A stretch of 64,000 nt of DNA from positions 30,456 to 94,455 of the forward strand of contig JASJGL010000159.1 in the NCBI GenBank assembly GCA_033791545.1, given 5' to 3'. The stretch is from Antarcticimicrobium sp033791545 (lineage in GTDB: Bacteria > Pseudomonadota > Alphaproteobacteria > Rhodobacterales > Rhodobacteraceae). Shown piece by piece: positions 16,695-25,487 of this stretch. The translations under genes and the position numbers were made by a program. The number at the start of each line of letters is the position of its first letter. Within the stretch, counting starts at the first letter, position 1. A model generated the notes under the pieces. It did not search any database, was not told the origin of the DNA, and worked only from the letters and a program-made list of their open reading frames with translations.

Positions 16695-18122
16695 TCAGAC
16701 CCGCGCCGGGGCGAGTGAAATCCGGTTGCGCCCGGCGTCTTTGGCCGCATAAAGCGCCCGGTCGGCCTGACGTATCAGCGCCGCTGCCGGCTCGTCCCCC
16801 AGCCCCGGACAGGGGCCAAACGCCAACCCGATGCTGAGCGTGACGGGCACCGGCGCGGAGAGGCCGGGACCGCGGATCGGGGTTCGCTCAAACCGCTGAC
16901 AAAGCTGCGCGGCGCCCTGCGCTGCCGTTGCGCGTCCGGTGCAAGAGATCACGATCAGAAACTCATCCCCGCCATAACGCGCAATCATGGCATCGGTCGG
17001 CAGCGACTGTTGCAATCTACGCGCTGCCGCGATCAGCACCGCATCTCCGACCGGGTGGCCGTGGCGGTCATTGATCCCTTTGAAACGATCCAGATCGGCC
17101 AGCATCACGGCCAACATGCCGCCGCAATCCGTCGTCGCGCGCAATGCCTCGCGCAGATGGGGCAGGGCGTGCCGGCGGTTATAAAGCCCGGTCAGCGGGT
17201 CGTGCAGCGCCGCGCGCATCCCGTCCTGCACAGTGCTGTGCAATTGCTCGGCGCGGGCCTTGCGCCGCAGTTGCGTCGCCAGCCGCAGTACCAGCTCCTC
17301 CGGGTCGAACCCCGGTGCGGTGACGTCATGGGCGCCACGATCAAGCGCCTCGGCGGCCAGCCGGGCGGCCTCTTCCGGTGGTATCCCTGCCGGTGGCACC
17401 GCGATCACCGCCATGTCGCGGGTGGACCCGCCCGCGCGCAGCCCGGCCAGCAGCGGCAGCGCATCGTTCGCCTCATCTGTGCGCAATTCGATCACCGCGG
17501 CGTCAGGGCAGGGCGAGATCGGGAAAGGCCCGCCCGTGTTGATGCGATGGCAGGTGATCCGGTGATGCGGCGCAAGGCGGCTCAGCGCGCTGCGCCAGCG
17601 ATCTGCTGTTGCGGCTGTGGCGGTCAAAAGCGCGATCTGCGCGTGCGTTGCGCGATGGGCAAAGCCCGCCGCAGTCTCCGACAGACCGCTCAACGCGTTG
17701 GCCCCGGCAGCCCCGCCCGCTCCGGTAGTCAGGCACAGCCCCTCGGCGCTGTAACCGGTGCGGATCAGGCTGCGGATGCGGGCCTGCAGCAACCGGTCGT
17801 CCACCGGCGGGCAGAGCGCGTCGTCGATCCCCGCCGCCAGCGCCTTGAGCCGTGCGGCGCGGTCGTTCTGGGCGGTGAGCGCGATCATTGGAACCCGCCG
17901 CACCTCCGGCGCGCGGTGCAACTGCGCCCTGAGCCCCGGGGCATCGCCATCGGGCAGGGTCATCGCGGCCAGGATCAGATCGGGCTGCACCCGACGCGCC
18001 AGTACCAACGCATCGCAAAGCCGCGTTGCCATCACCACCCGGTACCACGCGGCGCCGAGTTGCAACTCCAACATCAGGCGCCGGGTGGCATCGGCATCGG
18101 CAATCAGAATGGTTCCATGCAA
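16695..18122 (-). CDS. PleD-like response-regulator diguanylate cyclase with eroded receiver
   Basis: A 475-residue protein. A REC-like domain (1-120) is followed by a second degenerate REC-like domain (about 165-285) and a GGDEF domain. The GGDEF motif is intact (RYGGDEFLIV, about residues 382-391), as are DPLTGLYNRRH and LADLDRFKGINDRHGH, so it can probably make cyclic di-GMP. In the first receiver the phospho-acceptor aspartate is replaced by Ala53 (PDLILAAMTLPDGD), and the conserved Lys-Pro is CPP, so phosphorylation is unlikely. No RxxD inhibitory site precedes the GGDEF. The start is TTG at 18122, where an AGGACAAGAGG-type site lies upstream. Confidence 0.85.
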   Translation of the reverse strand: MHGTILIADADATRRLMLELQLGAAWYRVVMATRLCDALVLARRVQPDLILAAMTLPDGDAPGLRAQLHRAPEVRRVPMIALTAQNDRAARLKALAAGIDDALCPPVDDRLLQARIRSLIRTGYSAEGLCLTTGAGGAAGANALSGLSETAAGFAHRATHAQIALLTATAATADRWRSALSRLAPHHRITCHRINTGGPFPISPCPDAAVIELRTDEANDALPLLAGLRAGGSTRDMAVIAVPPAGIPPEEAARLAAEALDRGAHDVTAPGFDPEELVLRLATQLRRKARAEQLHSTVQDGMRAALHDPLTGLYNRRHALPHLREALRATTDCGGMLAVMLADLDRFKGINDRHGHPVGDAVLIAAARRLQQSLPTDAMIARYGGDEFLIVISCTGRATAAQGAAQLCQRFERTPIRGPGLSAPVPVTLSIGLAFGPCPGLGDEPAAALIRQADRALYAAKDAGRNRISLAPARV

Positions 18123-18245
18123 GGTCAGGCCGCCTCTTGTCCTGTCCCGCCGCTCGGTGCTCCGTTTGGGGGGCGGGGGAGTGTGGCAAAACTGTGGCCG
18201 AGCTTGGTTAACATCCGGTTTCGCAGGCTTCCCCCTGATCCCGGA

Positions 18246-18280
18246 ACAAAAAGGCCCGGCCCCACTTAAGGGGCCGGGCC
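18246..18280 (-). terminator. Rho-independent terminator of the beta-oxidation operon
   Basis: On the minus strand an 11-bp perfect stem GGCCCGGCCCC / GGGGCCGGGCC with a 6-nt loop is followed directly by TTTTTGTT. It lies 24 bp downstream of the fadJ stop and is the clearest intrinsic terminator in the window. Confidence 0.85.
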
Positions 18281-18304
18281 GGGGTCATGCGTGTTTGAAG
18301 ACGA

Positions 18305-20509
18305 TCAGGCGGCGGTCTGCTTCTCCGGGCTGAAGCGGCCATAGAAGGACTGGCCCTTGTCTGCCATCTCGCGCAGCAACGGCGGGCAGGCGAAGCGTTC
18401 GCCATATTTCGCCGCCAACTGGTCGCAACGTTCGGCGGCATAGGGGGTGCCGATGATGTCGAGCCAGCTCAGCGGGCCACCCGACCAGGGGGCAAAGCCC
18501 CAGGCCAGGATCGCGCCCACGTCACCCTCGCGGATGTCCATCAGAACACCCTCTTCCAGCGCCCGCACCGCTTCCAGCACTTGCGAGAACATCAGCCGTT
18601 CCTGCACCTCGATCAGGTCAGGCTGCTCCTCGGCCAGCGGATATTTCTCGGCCATGCCGGTCCAATAGCCGGTGCGCTTGCCCTTCTCGTCATAGTCAAA
18701 GAAGCCAGCCTTGGACTTGCGCCCCAGACGCCCCAGTTCCTCCAACCAGAAGATCAGATCATCCGCCGGGCTGTCGGGATAGGCATCGCCCATCGCCGCC
18801 TTGGTCGCGCGCGCGATCTTGGCGCCCAGATCAATCGAGGTCTCGTCGTTGAGCTGCACAGGCCCCACCGGAAAGCCAAGCTGTTCGGCGGCATGATCGA
18901 TCAGCGGCATGGCGACGCCCTCGGTGATCATCCGCAGACCTTCGTTGATATAGGGAATGATGCAGCGGTTGCAGTAGAAGAACCGCGCGTCGTTCACCAC
19001 GATCGGCGTTTTGCGGATCTGGCGCACGTAATCTAGCGCCTTGGCCACGGCCCGGTCCCCGGTTTCCTTACCCTTGATGATCTCGACCAGCAGCATCTTC
19101 TCGACCGGCGAGAAGAAGTGGATGCCGATGAACTGCTCGGGCCGCTTGCTGGCCTTGGCCAGATCGGTGATCGGCAGGGTCGAGGTGTTGGAGGCAAAGA
19201 TGCAATCCTCGGGAATGATCGCCTCGACCCGCTGGGTCATTTCGGCCTTGACCTTGGGGTCCTCGAACACGGCTTCGATGATCAGATCACAGCCCTTGAG
19301 GTGGTCCAGATCGGGGGTGGCGGTGATGCGGGCCAGCATCGCCTCTTTCTTCTCGGCCGTCACCTTGCCGCGCTTCATCCCCTTGTCGAGATAGGCCTCG
19401 GTATAGGATTTGCCCTTGTCGGCCGCCGCTTGGTCGCGGTCGATCAGCACGACCTCCATACCCGCCTGCGCCGAGACCAGCGCAATGCCCGCGCCCATCA
19501 TGCCAGCACCGAGCACGCCCAGTTTCTTGACCCGCTGATCGGGAATGTCCTTGGGCCGCACCGCGCCTTTCTCCAGCGCCTCCTTGTTCAGGAACAGCGA
19601 TCGGATCATGGCCCCCGACGACGGGTTCATCAGCACATGGGTGAACCAGCGCGCCTCGATCTTGAGCGCGGTATCGAAATCGACCAGCGCGCCCTCATAG
19701 ACCGCCGACAGCAGTGCCTTGGGCGCGGGGAACGCGCCCTTGGTCTTGCCGTTGACCATGGCGTTGGCGCCGACAAAGGTCATGAAACCCGCCGGGTGAT
19801 AGGGGGCGCCGCCGGGCATCTTGTAGCCCTTGGCATCCCACGGCTTGACGATATCGGCGTCCTTGGCACTCAGCACCCACGCTTTCGCGGCGGCGAGCGG
19901 ATCGGCGACCACCTCGTCGATCAGCCCGGCGGATTTCGCCTTGGCCGGCTCCACCATCTTGCCTTCCAGCAGGAAGGGCGAGGCCGCCATCGCGCCCAGC
20001 TTGCGCGCCAGCCGTGTGGTGCCCCCGGCCCCGGGGAAGATACCGATCAGGATTTCGGGCAGACCGATCCGCGCCTTGGGGTTGTCGGCGACAAAGATGC
20101 GATGGGTCGCCAGCGGCAGCTCCAGCCCGATCCCGGCTGCGGTGCCGGGCAGGGCGGCGGCGATCGGCTTGCCGCCCTTCTTGGTCTTGCGGTCCATGCC
20201 GGCCAGCTCGATCTTCCGCAACAGGGCGTGCATCTGCATGATGCCGTCGAACACACCGCGCGCCGGATCGTCGCCCGCGTCGTCCTTCATCTTGGCCAGC
20301 AGGTTAAGATCCATGCCACCGGCAAATGATCCCTCCTTGCCCGAGGTGATGACGATCCCCTTGATGGCATCATCGGCCAGCGCATCATCGATGCAGGCCT
20401 CCAGCTCGGCCAGCCCGTCGAAGGACATCACGTTCATCGACTTGCCCGGCACGTCCCAGGTGATGGTGGCGACGCCGTCTGCGTCTTGGGTCAGGGTAAA
20501 TTCAGCCAT
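18305..20509 (-). CDS. fadJ: 3-hydroxyacyl-CoA dehydrogenase / enoyl-CoA hydratase (FadJ/FadB alpha subunit)
   Basis: A 734-residue multifunctional beta-oxidation enzyme. The N-terminal hydratase/isomerase half carries GTAAGIGLELPLATHRIFV and IGLPEILIGIFPGAGGTTRL. The dehydrogenase half begins KKLGVLGAGMMGAGIALVSA and continues with IIEAVFEDPKVK, SNTSTLPITDLA and IGIHFFSPVEKM. It catalyses hydration of enoyl-CoA and NAD-dependent oxidation to 3-ketoacyl-CoA, working with the thiolase encoded just upstream. The choice of FadJ rather than FadB is by family habit. It is the last gene before the strong terminator. Confidence 0.92.
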   Translation of the reverse strand: MAEFTLTQDADGVATITWDVPGKSMNVMSFDGLAELEACIDDALADDAIKGIVITSGKEGSFAGGMDLNLLAKMKDDAGDDPARGVFDGIMQMHALLRKIELAGMDRKTKKGGKPIAAALPGTAAGIGLELPLATHRIFVADNPKARIGLPEILIGIFPGAGGTTRLARKLGAMAASPFLLEGKMVEPAKAKSAGLIDEVVADPLAAAKAWVLSAKDADIVKPWDAKGYKMPGGAPYHPAGFMTFVGANAMVNGKTKGAFPAPKALLSAVYEGALVDFDTALKIEARWFTHVLMNPSSGAMIRSLFLNKEALEKGAVRPKDIPDQRVKKLGVLGAGMMGAGIALVSAQAGMEVVLIDRDQAAADKGKSYTEAYLDKGMKRGKVTAEKKEAMLARITATPDLDHLKGCDLIIEAVFEDPKVKAEMTQRVEAIIPEDCIFASNTSTLPITDLAKASKRPEQFIGIHFFSPVEKMLLVEIIKGKETGDRAVAKALDYVRQIRKTPIVVNDARFFYCNRCIIPYINEGLRMITEGVAMPLIDHAAEQLGFPVGPVQLNDETSIDLGAKIARATKAAMGDAYPDSPADDLIFWLEELGRLGRKSKAGFFDYDEKGKRTGYWTGMAEKYPLAEEQPDLIEVQERLMFSQVLEAVRALEEGVLMDIREGDVGAILAWGFAPWSGGPLSWLDIIGTPYAAERCDQLAAKYGERFACPPLLREMADKGQSFYGRFSPEKQTAA

Positions 20510-20533
20510 ATTTCCAGTCTCCCGTTCCGTCGC

Positions 20534-21745
20534 TTACACGCGCTCGATGATGGTGGCCGCGCCCATGCCCGACGCGATACAAAGGGTGGCAAGACCCACC
20601 TGCTTGTCCTGACGCTCCAATTCATCCAGCACGGTGCCGATGATCATCGCGCCGGTGGCCCCCAGCGGGTGGCCATAGGCGATGGCGCCGCCGCCGACAT
20701 TGACCTTGGAGGCGTCCACGTCAAACGCCTGCATGAAGCGCAGTACGACGGCGGCAAAGGCCTCGTTGACCTCGAACAGGTCGATGTCGCCGATCTCCAT
20801 GCCGTTGTCCTTGAGGATCTTCTCGGTCACCGGCACCGGGCCGGTCAGCATGATGGTGGGATCGGTGCCGATCTTGGCGGTGGCCTTGATCCGGGCGCGG
20901 GGCTTGAGCCCGTATTTCTCGCCGAATTCCTTGTTGCCGATCAGCACGGCGGCAGAGCCATCGACGATGCCGCTGGAATTGCCCGCGTGGTGCACGTGGT
21001 TGATCTTTTCCATATGCGGGTATTTCAGCAGTGCGATCTTGTCGAACCCCGGCATCTGCTCGCCCATCATCTGGAACGACGGGTTGAGCGCACCCAGCGT
21101 CTGCATGCTGGTTTCCGGGCGCATGTATTCGTCCCGATCCAGAATCGCCAAGCCGTTCTGGTCGCGCACCGTGATCACCGATTTGGCAAAGCGGTCCTCG
21201 TCCCAGGCGACCTTGGCGCGGCGCTGGCTTTCTACCGCCAGCGCATCCACATCCGCGCGGCTAAAGCCATATTCGGTGGCGATGATGTCCGCCGAAATGC
21301 CCTGCGGCACGAAATAGCTGTCCATCGCCAGCGTCGGGTCCACCGCGATGGCGGCGCCGTCGCTGCCCATGGCGACGCGGCCCATCATTTCCACACCACC
21401 GGCGATATAGGCCTCGCCGGCACCGCCCTTGATCTGGTTGGCGGCAAGGTTCACCGCCTCCATTCCGCTGGCGCAGAACCGGTTGATCGCCAGCCCGGGG
21501 ATCGATTCATCAAGATCCGAGGCCAGAACGGCCGAGCGCGCGAGGCAGCCGCCCTGTTCCATCACCTGGGTGACATTGCCCCAGATCACGTCCTCGACAG
21601 CGTGGCCGTCGAGATTGTTGCGCTCCTTGAGGGCGTTCAGCGTCAGCGCGGACAGCCGCAACGAGGTCACCTCGTGCAGGGCGCCGTCCTTGCGGCCCTT
21701 GCCGCGCGGGGTGCGCAGCGCGTCATAAATATATGCATCTGTCAT
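20534..21745 (-). CDS. fadI: Acetyl-CoA C-acyltransferase (thiolase)
   Basis: A 403-residue thiolase. The active-site Cys is in INRFCASGMEAVNLAANQIKG, the His in GGGAIAYGHPLGATGA, and the second Cys in TLCIASGMGAATIIE at the C-terminus. It cleaves 3-ketoacyl-CoA to acetyl-CoA and a shortened acyl-CoA, completing the beta-oxidation cycle with the neighbouring fadJ and acyl-CoA dehydrogenase. It lies 24 bp upstream of fadJ in the same direction. The symbol fadI is used because the partner is FadJ-like; fadA is equally possible. Confidence 0.93.
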   Translation of the reverse strand: MTDAYIYDALRTPRGKGRKDGALHEVTSLRLSALTLNALKERNNLDGHAVEDVIWGNVTQVMEQGGCLARSAVLASDLDESIPGLAINRFCASGMEAVNLAANQIKGGAGEAYIAGGVEMMGRVAMGSDGAAIAVDPTLAMDSYFVPQGISADIIATEYGFSRADVDALAVESQRRAKVAWDEDRFAKSVITVRDQNGLAILDRDEYMRPETSMQTLGALNPSFQMMGEQMPGFDKIALLKYPHMEKINHVHHAGNSSGIVDGSAAVLIGNKEFGEKYGLKPRARIKATAKIGTDPTIMLTGPVPVTEKILKDNGMEIGDIDLFEVNEAFAAVVLRFMQAFDVDASKVNVGGGAIAYGHPLGATGAMIIGTVLDELERQDKQVGLATLCIASGMGAATIIERV

Positions 21746-21756
21746 GGGTCGTCTCC

Positions 21757-22395
21757 TTATGCGCGGTCCGACGGGTTGCCGGGCATCAGATCATACGGGT
21801 GTTTCCAGCCGGGCTGCTCGGAAAGCCGCGTCAGCCAGGCGTCGATATGGGGCCAGTCGGCCCGCTCGAACCCAAAGGGCTCGGGATAATACAGATAGCC
21901 GCAACAGCTCAGATCGGCGTTGGTGATACCGTCGCCGACGATCCAGTCGCGGCCCTCAAGATGGGCGTTCAGCACCTGATAGGCGGCCTTGAGACGGCCC
22001 AGGTTGAACCCGATCACCTCGGCCGGGCGCTTGTCCTCGGGCAGGAAATTCATCAGGAACCGGGTCATGCCCGCCTGCGAGCTGAGCTTGTGGTTGTCCC
22101 AGAGCACCCAGCGCAGAACCTCGTAGCGCTCGGCATCGCTGGTGCCGCCAAACTTGCCGGACTTGTCGGTGACATATTGCTGAATCACGCCCGACTGGCT
22201 GAGGTGAAACTCACCGCCCACCATCACCGGCGCCTCGCCCAAAGCATTGATATTCTGGCGATACTCCGGTGCGCGGGTCTCGCCGTTGAAAAAATCGACA
22301 TAGACCGGCTCCCACGCCAGCCCGCTGAACTGCAACGCCAGCGCCGCCTTGTAGGAATTTCCGCTTTCGCCGAAACAATAAAGTTTGATGGTCAT
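21757..22395 (-). CDS. Glutathione S-transferase family protein
   Basis: A 212-residue protein with the two-part GST fold. The N-terminal thioredoxin-like part reads MTIKLYCFGESGNSYKAALAL, then GEAPVMVGGEFHLSQSGVIQQYV, where the Ser-Gln-Ser is typical of the glutathione site. The C-terminal half is helical with DWIVGDGITNADLSCCGYLYY. The substrate is unknown. It sits 11 bp before the thiolase, so it is part of the fatty-acid operon; a role in detoxifying acyl or aldehyde products is inference. Confidence 0.9.
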   Translation of the reverse strand: MTIKLYCFGESGNSYKAALALQFSGLAWEPVYVDFFNGETRAPEYRQNINALGEAPVMVGGEFHLSQSGVIQQYVTDKSGKFGGTSDAERYEVLRWVLWDNHKLSSQAGMTRFLMNFLPEDKRPAEVIGFNLGRLKAAYQVLNAHLEGRDWIVGDGITNADLSCCGYLYYPEPFGFERADWPHIDAWLTRLSEQPGWKHPYDLMPGNPSDRA

Positions 22396-22437
22396 CTTTC
22401 AGGCCCTCCCCAGGCGCGATTGGCTGCTGTTGGAATT

Positions 22438-22460
22438 GAGTATTTGCAACAAGAAGAAGC
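22438..22460 (+). repeat. 23-bp intergenic repeat, copy A
   Basis: The copy begins GAGTATTT, has a 3-bp variable centre (GCA) and ends ACAAGAAGAAGC. It lies just past the GST start and faces copy B in inverted orientation. Further copies are at 28298, 28321, 36189, 49321 and a diverged one near 880. Confidence 0.7.
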
Positions 22461-22621
22461 CGAACAGGCCGCCCCCCGGTAACGATGCCTTAACGAAGAT
22501 CGGAGCATCCTGCCGCGGCGGTACAGGCTGGAGAGCCGATGACCGCACAAGGAGAAGCCCCGCCGTCCCGCCCTGTCGCGCCCCAGCAGGACAGGCACCG
22601 GATGGCGGGGTGCCCCGGGTC

Positions 22622-22644
22622 GCTTCTTCTTGTCCGAAATACTC
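22622..22644 (-). repeat. 23-bp intergenic repeat, copy B (inverted)
   Basis: The minus strand reads GAGTATTT, centre CGG, then ACAAGAAGAAGC, so the copy is inverted relative to copy A at 22438. Arms agree at 20 of 23 positions, and only the three central bases differ. Confidence 0.7.
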
Positions 22645-22714
22645 CCGCCGGAGGCTTCCAAACTCGATGCCCGGGTGCTTCGCTGCAACATCATGATCCT
22701 TCCCCGTCGCATCG

Positions 22715-22927
22715 TCACCGTTTTCGTGCGTCCAACTCGGAATTGAACTGGCGCAGCCGGAGCCCCAGACGCTCGTCATCGATGACGGCGTCGAAATTCT
22801 CGAACAGGAACGACAGCGCCTCGCCCTCGTCGAGCCCGGCATTGGCGGCAAAGGTTTTCAGCCGCCGATAGCCGTCTTCGGTCATGGCGGCGGGAAAGCG
22901 TCGGGTCAGGCGGAATCGTTTGGGCAT
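22715..22927 (-). CDS. Small hypothetical protein in the beta-oxidation operon
   Basis: A 70-residue, basic N-terminal protein (MPKRFRLTRRFPAAMTEDGY) with a helical, Leu/Asp/Glu-rich remainder (LKTFAANAGLDEGEALSFLFENFDAVIDDERLGLRLRQFNSEL). No known domain is recognised; a small DNA-binding (ribbon-helix-helix-like) protein is possible but not shown. It lies 55 bp behind the acyl-CoA dehydrogenase stop and shares its strand. The sequence looks protein-like rather than accidental. Confidence 0.6.
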   Translation of the reverse strand: MPKRFRLTRRFPAAMTEDGYRRLKTFAANAGLDEGEALSFLFENFDAVIDDERLGLRLRQFNSELDARKR

Positions 22928-22982
22928 CGGGTCTCCTCCGGTCGCAACGGGGCCCGGGCACCTGCCCGGACCCGCGATGGGT

Positions 22983-24764
22983 TTAGAACTGCGCGGCGTC
23001 GAGCCCCATCACCGTCTCTGCGCCGCTCTCTATGCGGCTCAGGTGCAGGGCGGTGGCGGGCAGGCGGCGCGCCATATAATAGCGCCCCGTCATCACTTTG
23101 GTCTCATAAAAGGCGGCATCCGCGCCGCCCTCGGCCAGCGCTGCATTGGCCGCCTTGGCCATCCGCGCCCACATCAGGCCAAGGCAGACATGGCCAAACA
23201 TATGCATGAAATCATAGGAGCCAGAGAGCGCGTTGTTGGGGTTTTTCATGCCGTTCTGCATGAAATACATCCCCGCCGCCTGCAGATCCTTGGAGGCTTT
23301 TTTCAGCGGTTCGATAAAGTCGCGGTCATACTCCGCATCGCTGCCGCTGTTGTCCTTACAGAAGCTTTTCACCATGTCGAAGAAGGCCATCACGTGCTTG
23401 CCGCCGTCCTGCGCCAGCTTGCGGCCCACCAGATCCAGCGCCTGCACCCCGTTGGCGCCCTCGTAGATCATCGCGATGCGGGCGTCGCGGGTATACTGCG
23501 ACATGCCCCATTCCTCGATATAGCCATGGCCGCCATAGACCTGTTGCGCCTGCACGGTCATGTCATAGCCCTGATCGGTGAGAAAACCCTTGATCACCGG
23601 GGTCATCAGCGACACCAGCCCGTCGGCCGCCGCATCGCCGCCGCGATGGGCCTGATCGATCAACATCGCGCCCCAAAGGATAAAGGCGCGGGCGCCCTCG
23701 GCAAAGCTTTTCTGATCCATCAGGCTGCGGCGGATGTCGGGATGCACGATCAGCGGATCGGCCGGCCCGTCCGGGTTCTTGACGCCGGTGACGTCGCGGC
23801 CCTGAAGCCGATCCTTGGCATAGATCACCGCGTTCTGATAGGCGGCCTCGGCCTGGGCCAGCCCCTGCATGCCGACGCCGATCCGGGCCTCGTTCATCAT
23901 GGTGAACATGGCGCGCATGCCCTTGTGTTCCTGCCCCAGCAGATAGCCCACCGCGCCGTCATAGTTCATCACGCAGGTGGAGTTGCCGTGGATCCCCATC
24001 TTTTCCTCGATCTTGCCGACCGAGACGGCGTTGCGCGCGCCGAGGCTGCCGTCCTCGTTGACCTGAACCTTGGGCACAATGAACAGCGAGACGCCCTTGA
24101 TCCCGTCGGGGCCGCCGGGGATCTTGGCCAGCACCAGATGGATGATGTTCTCGGCCATGTCGTGATCGCCAGCCGAGATGAAGATCTTTTGCCCGGTGAC
24201 GCGATAGCTGCCGTCAGCCTGCGGTTCGGCCTTGGTGCGCATCAGCCCCAGATCTGTGCCGCAATGGGGTTCGGTCAGGTTCATGGTGCCGGTCCATTCG
24301 CAGGACACCATTTTCGGCAGATAGGTGGCTTTTTGCGCGTCCGAACCATGGGCGAGGATGGCGCTGGCGGCGCCATGGGTCAGGCCCTGATACATGGTAA
24401 AGGCCTGGTTGGCAGCCGAGAACATCTCGCCCACGGCCGTGCCGATCACATAGGGCATGTTCTGGCCGCCGAACTCCTCGGGCATGTCGAGCCCGGGCCA
24501 GCCGCCCGCCTTGACCTGCTCGAACGCAGCCTTGAAGCCGGTGGGGGTATGGACCACACCGTTTTCAAGGCGGCAGCCCTCGGTGTCTCCGACCATGTTC
24601 AGCGGCTGCAGCACGCCGGAGCTGATCTTGCCGGCCTCTTCCAGAATGGCGTTGGTGAAATCGGCTTCCAGATCCTGATAGCCGGGAATGTCGCTCTTGG
24701 TCACGGCGAGCACATCATGCAGGATGAACTGCATATCCTTGGTGGGTGCGGTATAGCTGGGCAT
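22983..24764 (-). CDS. Acyl-CoA dehydrogenase (long-form, FadE/DmdC-like)
   Basis: A 593-residue FAD flavoprotein of the long acyl-CoA dehydrogenase class. Features include GGWPGLDMPEEFGGQNMPYV, MVSCEWTGTMNLTEPHCGTD, VTGQKIFISAGDHDMAENI, GIHGNSTCVMNYDGAVGYLLG and the C-terminal IYEGANGVQALDLVGRKL, whose Glu is the likely base. A C-terminal extension of about 120 residues matches the class that includes DMSP-pathway DmdC enzymes, but this sequence alone cannot separate a general FadE from methylmercaptopropionyl-CoA dehydrogenase. It makes the first oxidation in the fatty-acid block with fadI and fadJ. Confidence 0.88.
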   Translation of the reverse strand: MPSYTAPTKDMQFILHDVLAVTKSDIPGYQDLEADFTNAILEEAGKISSGVLQPLNMVGDTEGCRLENGVVHTPTGFKAAFEQVKAGGWPGLDMPEEFGGQNMPYVIGTAVGEMFSAANQAFTMYQGLTHGAASAILAHGSDAQKATYLPKMVSCEWTGTMNLTEPHCGTDLGLMRTKAEPQADGSYRVTGQKIFISAGDHDMAENIIHLVLAKIPGGPDGIKGVSLFIVPKVQVNEDGSLGARNAVSVGKIEEKMGIHGNSTCVMNYDGAVGYLLGQEHKGMRAMFTMMNEARIGVGMQGLAQAEAAYQNAVIYAKDRLQGRDVTGVKNPDGPADPLIVHPDIRRSLMDQKSFAEGARAFILWGAMLIDQAHRGGDAAADGLVSLMTPVIKGFLTDQGYDMTVQAQQVYGGHGYIEEWGMSQYTRDARIAMIYEGANGVQALDLVGRKLAQDGGKHVMAFFDMVKSFCKDNSGSDAEYDRDFIEPLKKASKDLQAAGMYFMQNGMKNPNNALSGSYDFMHMFGHVCLGLMWARMAKAANAALAEGGADAAFYETKVMTGRYYMARRLPATALHLSRIESGAETVMGLDAAQF

Positions 24765-24824
24765 GTCGGGCCTCCCTCAGAATTTCGGTATGGTCGGTAT
24801 GGGGTTGTATCGGGTCGGGCGGGT

Positions 24825-25226
24825 CTATTCGGCCGCCTTGCGGGTTTCGGTCATCGAAGCAATCACGCGCTCGCCCCATTTGAGTTGCGCTTGCAGATCG
24901 GTGATCGCGTGGTCCAGTTCGGCGCGCTGATGCTCCATGTCGCTCAGGCGGTCGCGCGCGATGTCATAGGTGCGCGACAACTGGGTCAGCTGCTGGTCGC
25001 CGACATAATACAGATCGAGCAACTGGCGGATCTCTTCAAGGCTGAAGCCAAAGCGTTTGCCGCGCAGGATCAGCTTCAGCCGGGCGCGGTCGCGTTTGGT
25101 GAACAGCCGCTTCTGACCCTGACGTTCGGGGAACAGAAGCTCTTTTGATTCGTAAAACCGCAGGGTGCGCGGGGTCACGTCATAGGCATCGCACATCTCG
25201 CGGATCGTCATCAGCTTTTTTGTCAT
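24825..25226 (-). CDS. MerR-family regulator (beta-oxidation/branched-chain type)
   Basis: A 133-residue MerR protein. The N-terminal HTH is MTIREMCDAYDVTPRTLRFYESKELLFPERQGQKRLFTKRDRARL, followed by FSLEEIRQLLDLYYV and a coiled coil (LSDMEHQRAELDHAITDLQAQL). The start at 25226 gives the normal N-terminus, while the frame runs further without family similarity. A palindromic ACGT-TT-ACGT site lies 81 bp upstream. Its place immediately before the acyl-CoA dehydrogenase gene suggests it controls the fatty-acid operon. Confidence 0.87.
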   Translation of the reverse strand: MTKKLMTIREMCDAYDVTPRTLRFYESKELLFPERQGQKRLFTKRDRARLKLILRGKRFGFSLEEIRQLLDLYYVGDQQLTQLSRTYDIARDRLSDMEHQRAELDHAITDLQAQLKWGERVIASMTETRKAAE

Positions 25227-25306
25227 CTTCGGTCTCTCGACGTCGGGGGCGCGCAGGTTTCTCTGTCTGAGATCTGTGCGGTCATGGGCTAGCATACAAC
25301 AAGATG

Positions 25307-25322
25307 TTGACGTTTACGTAAC
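25307..25322. promoter_or_regulatory. Candidate MerR (LiuR-like) operator
   Basis: TTGACGTTTACGTAAC contains the palindromic ACGT-TT-ACGT core seen in operators of MerR-type fatty-acid or branched-chain catabolism regulators such as LiuR. It is 81 bp upstream of the MerR gene start (25226). A second dyad, CGTCAC-N7-GTGACG (25333-25351), lies 10 bp away. The match is by eye. Confidence 0.5.
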
Positions 25323-25487
25323 CCATACGTTGCGTCACTTTCGCCGTGACGTGAGATCACGGCGCCGATCCGGAAAGAGCGAACCCCATGCAGACGGATT
25401 CAGCGCTTTCACACTGAATTCGTTGATGAAATTCTGGAAATGGGCGCTTGCTGCGGTCTGGTGCCTAGCCCGACCCGGAGCTGTGGC

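Larger units (their letters stand above)
22396..22714. other. Gene-free stretch between GST and the small unknown gene
   Basis: No protein-like frame is present in these 319 bp. The stretch carries two inverted copies of the 23-bp intergenic repeat (22438-22460 and 22622-22644) separated by 161 bp. The outer arms could pair to form a large stem in a read-through transcript of the minus-strand operon. Confidence 0.5.

Noticed and set aside
22884..25148. A 754-residue plus-strand open frame opposite acyl-CoA dehydrogenase and MerR
   Set aside because: Antisense shadow in high-GC DNA with no family motif; the minus strand has the real genes.
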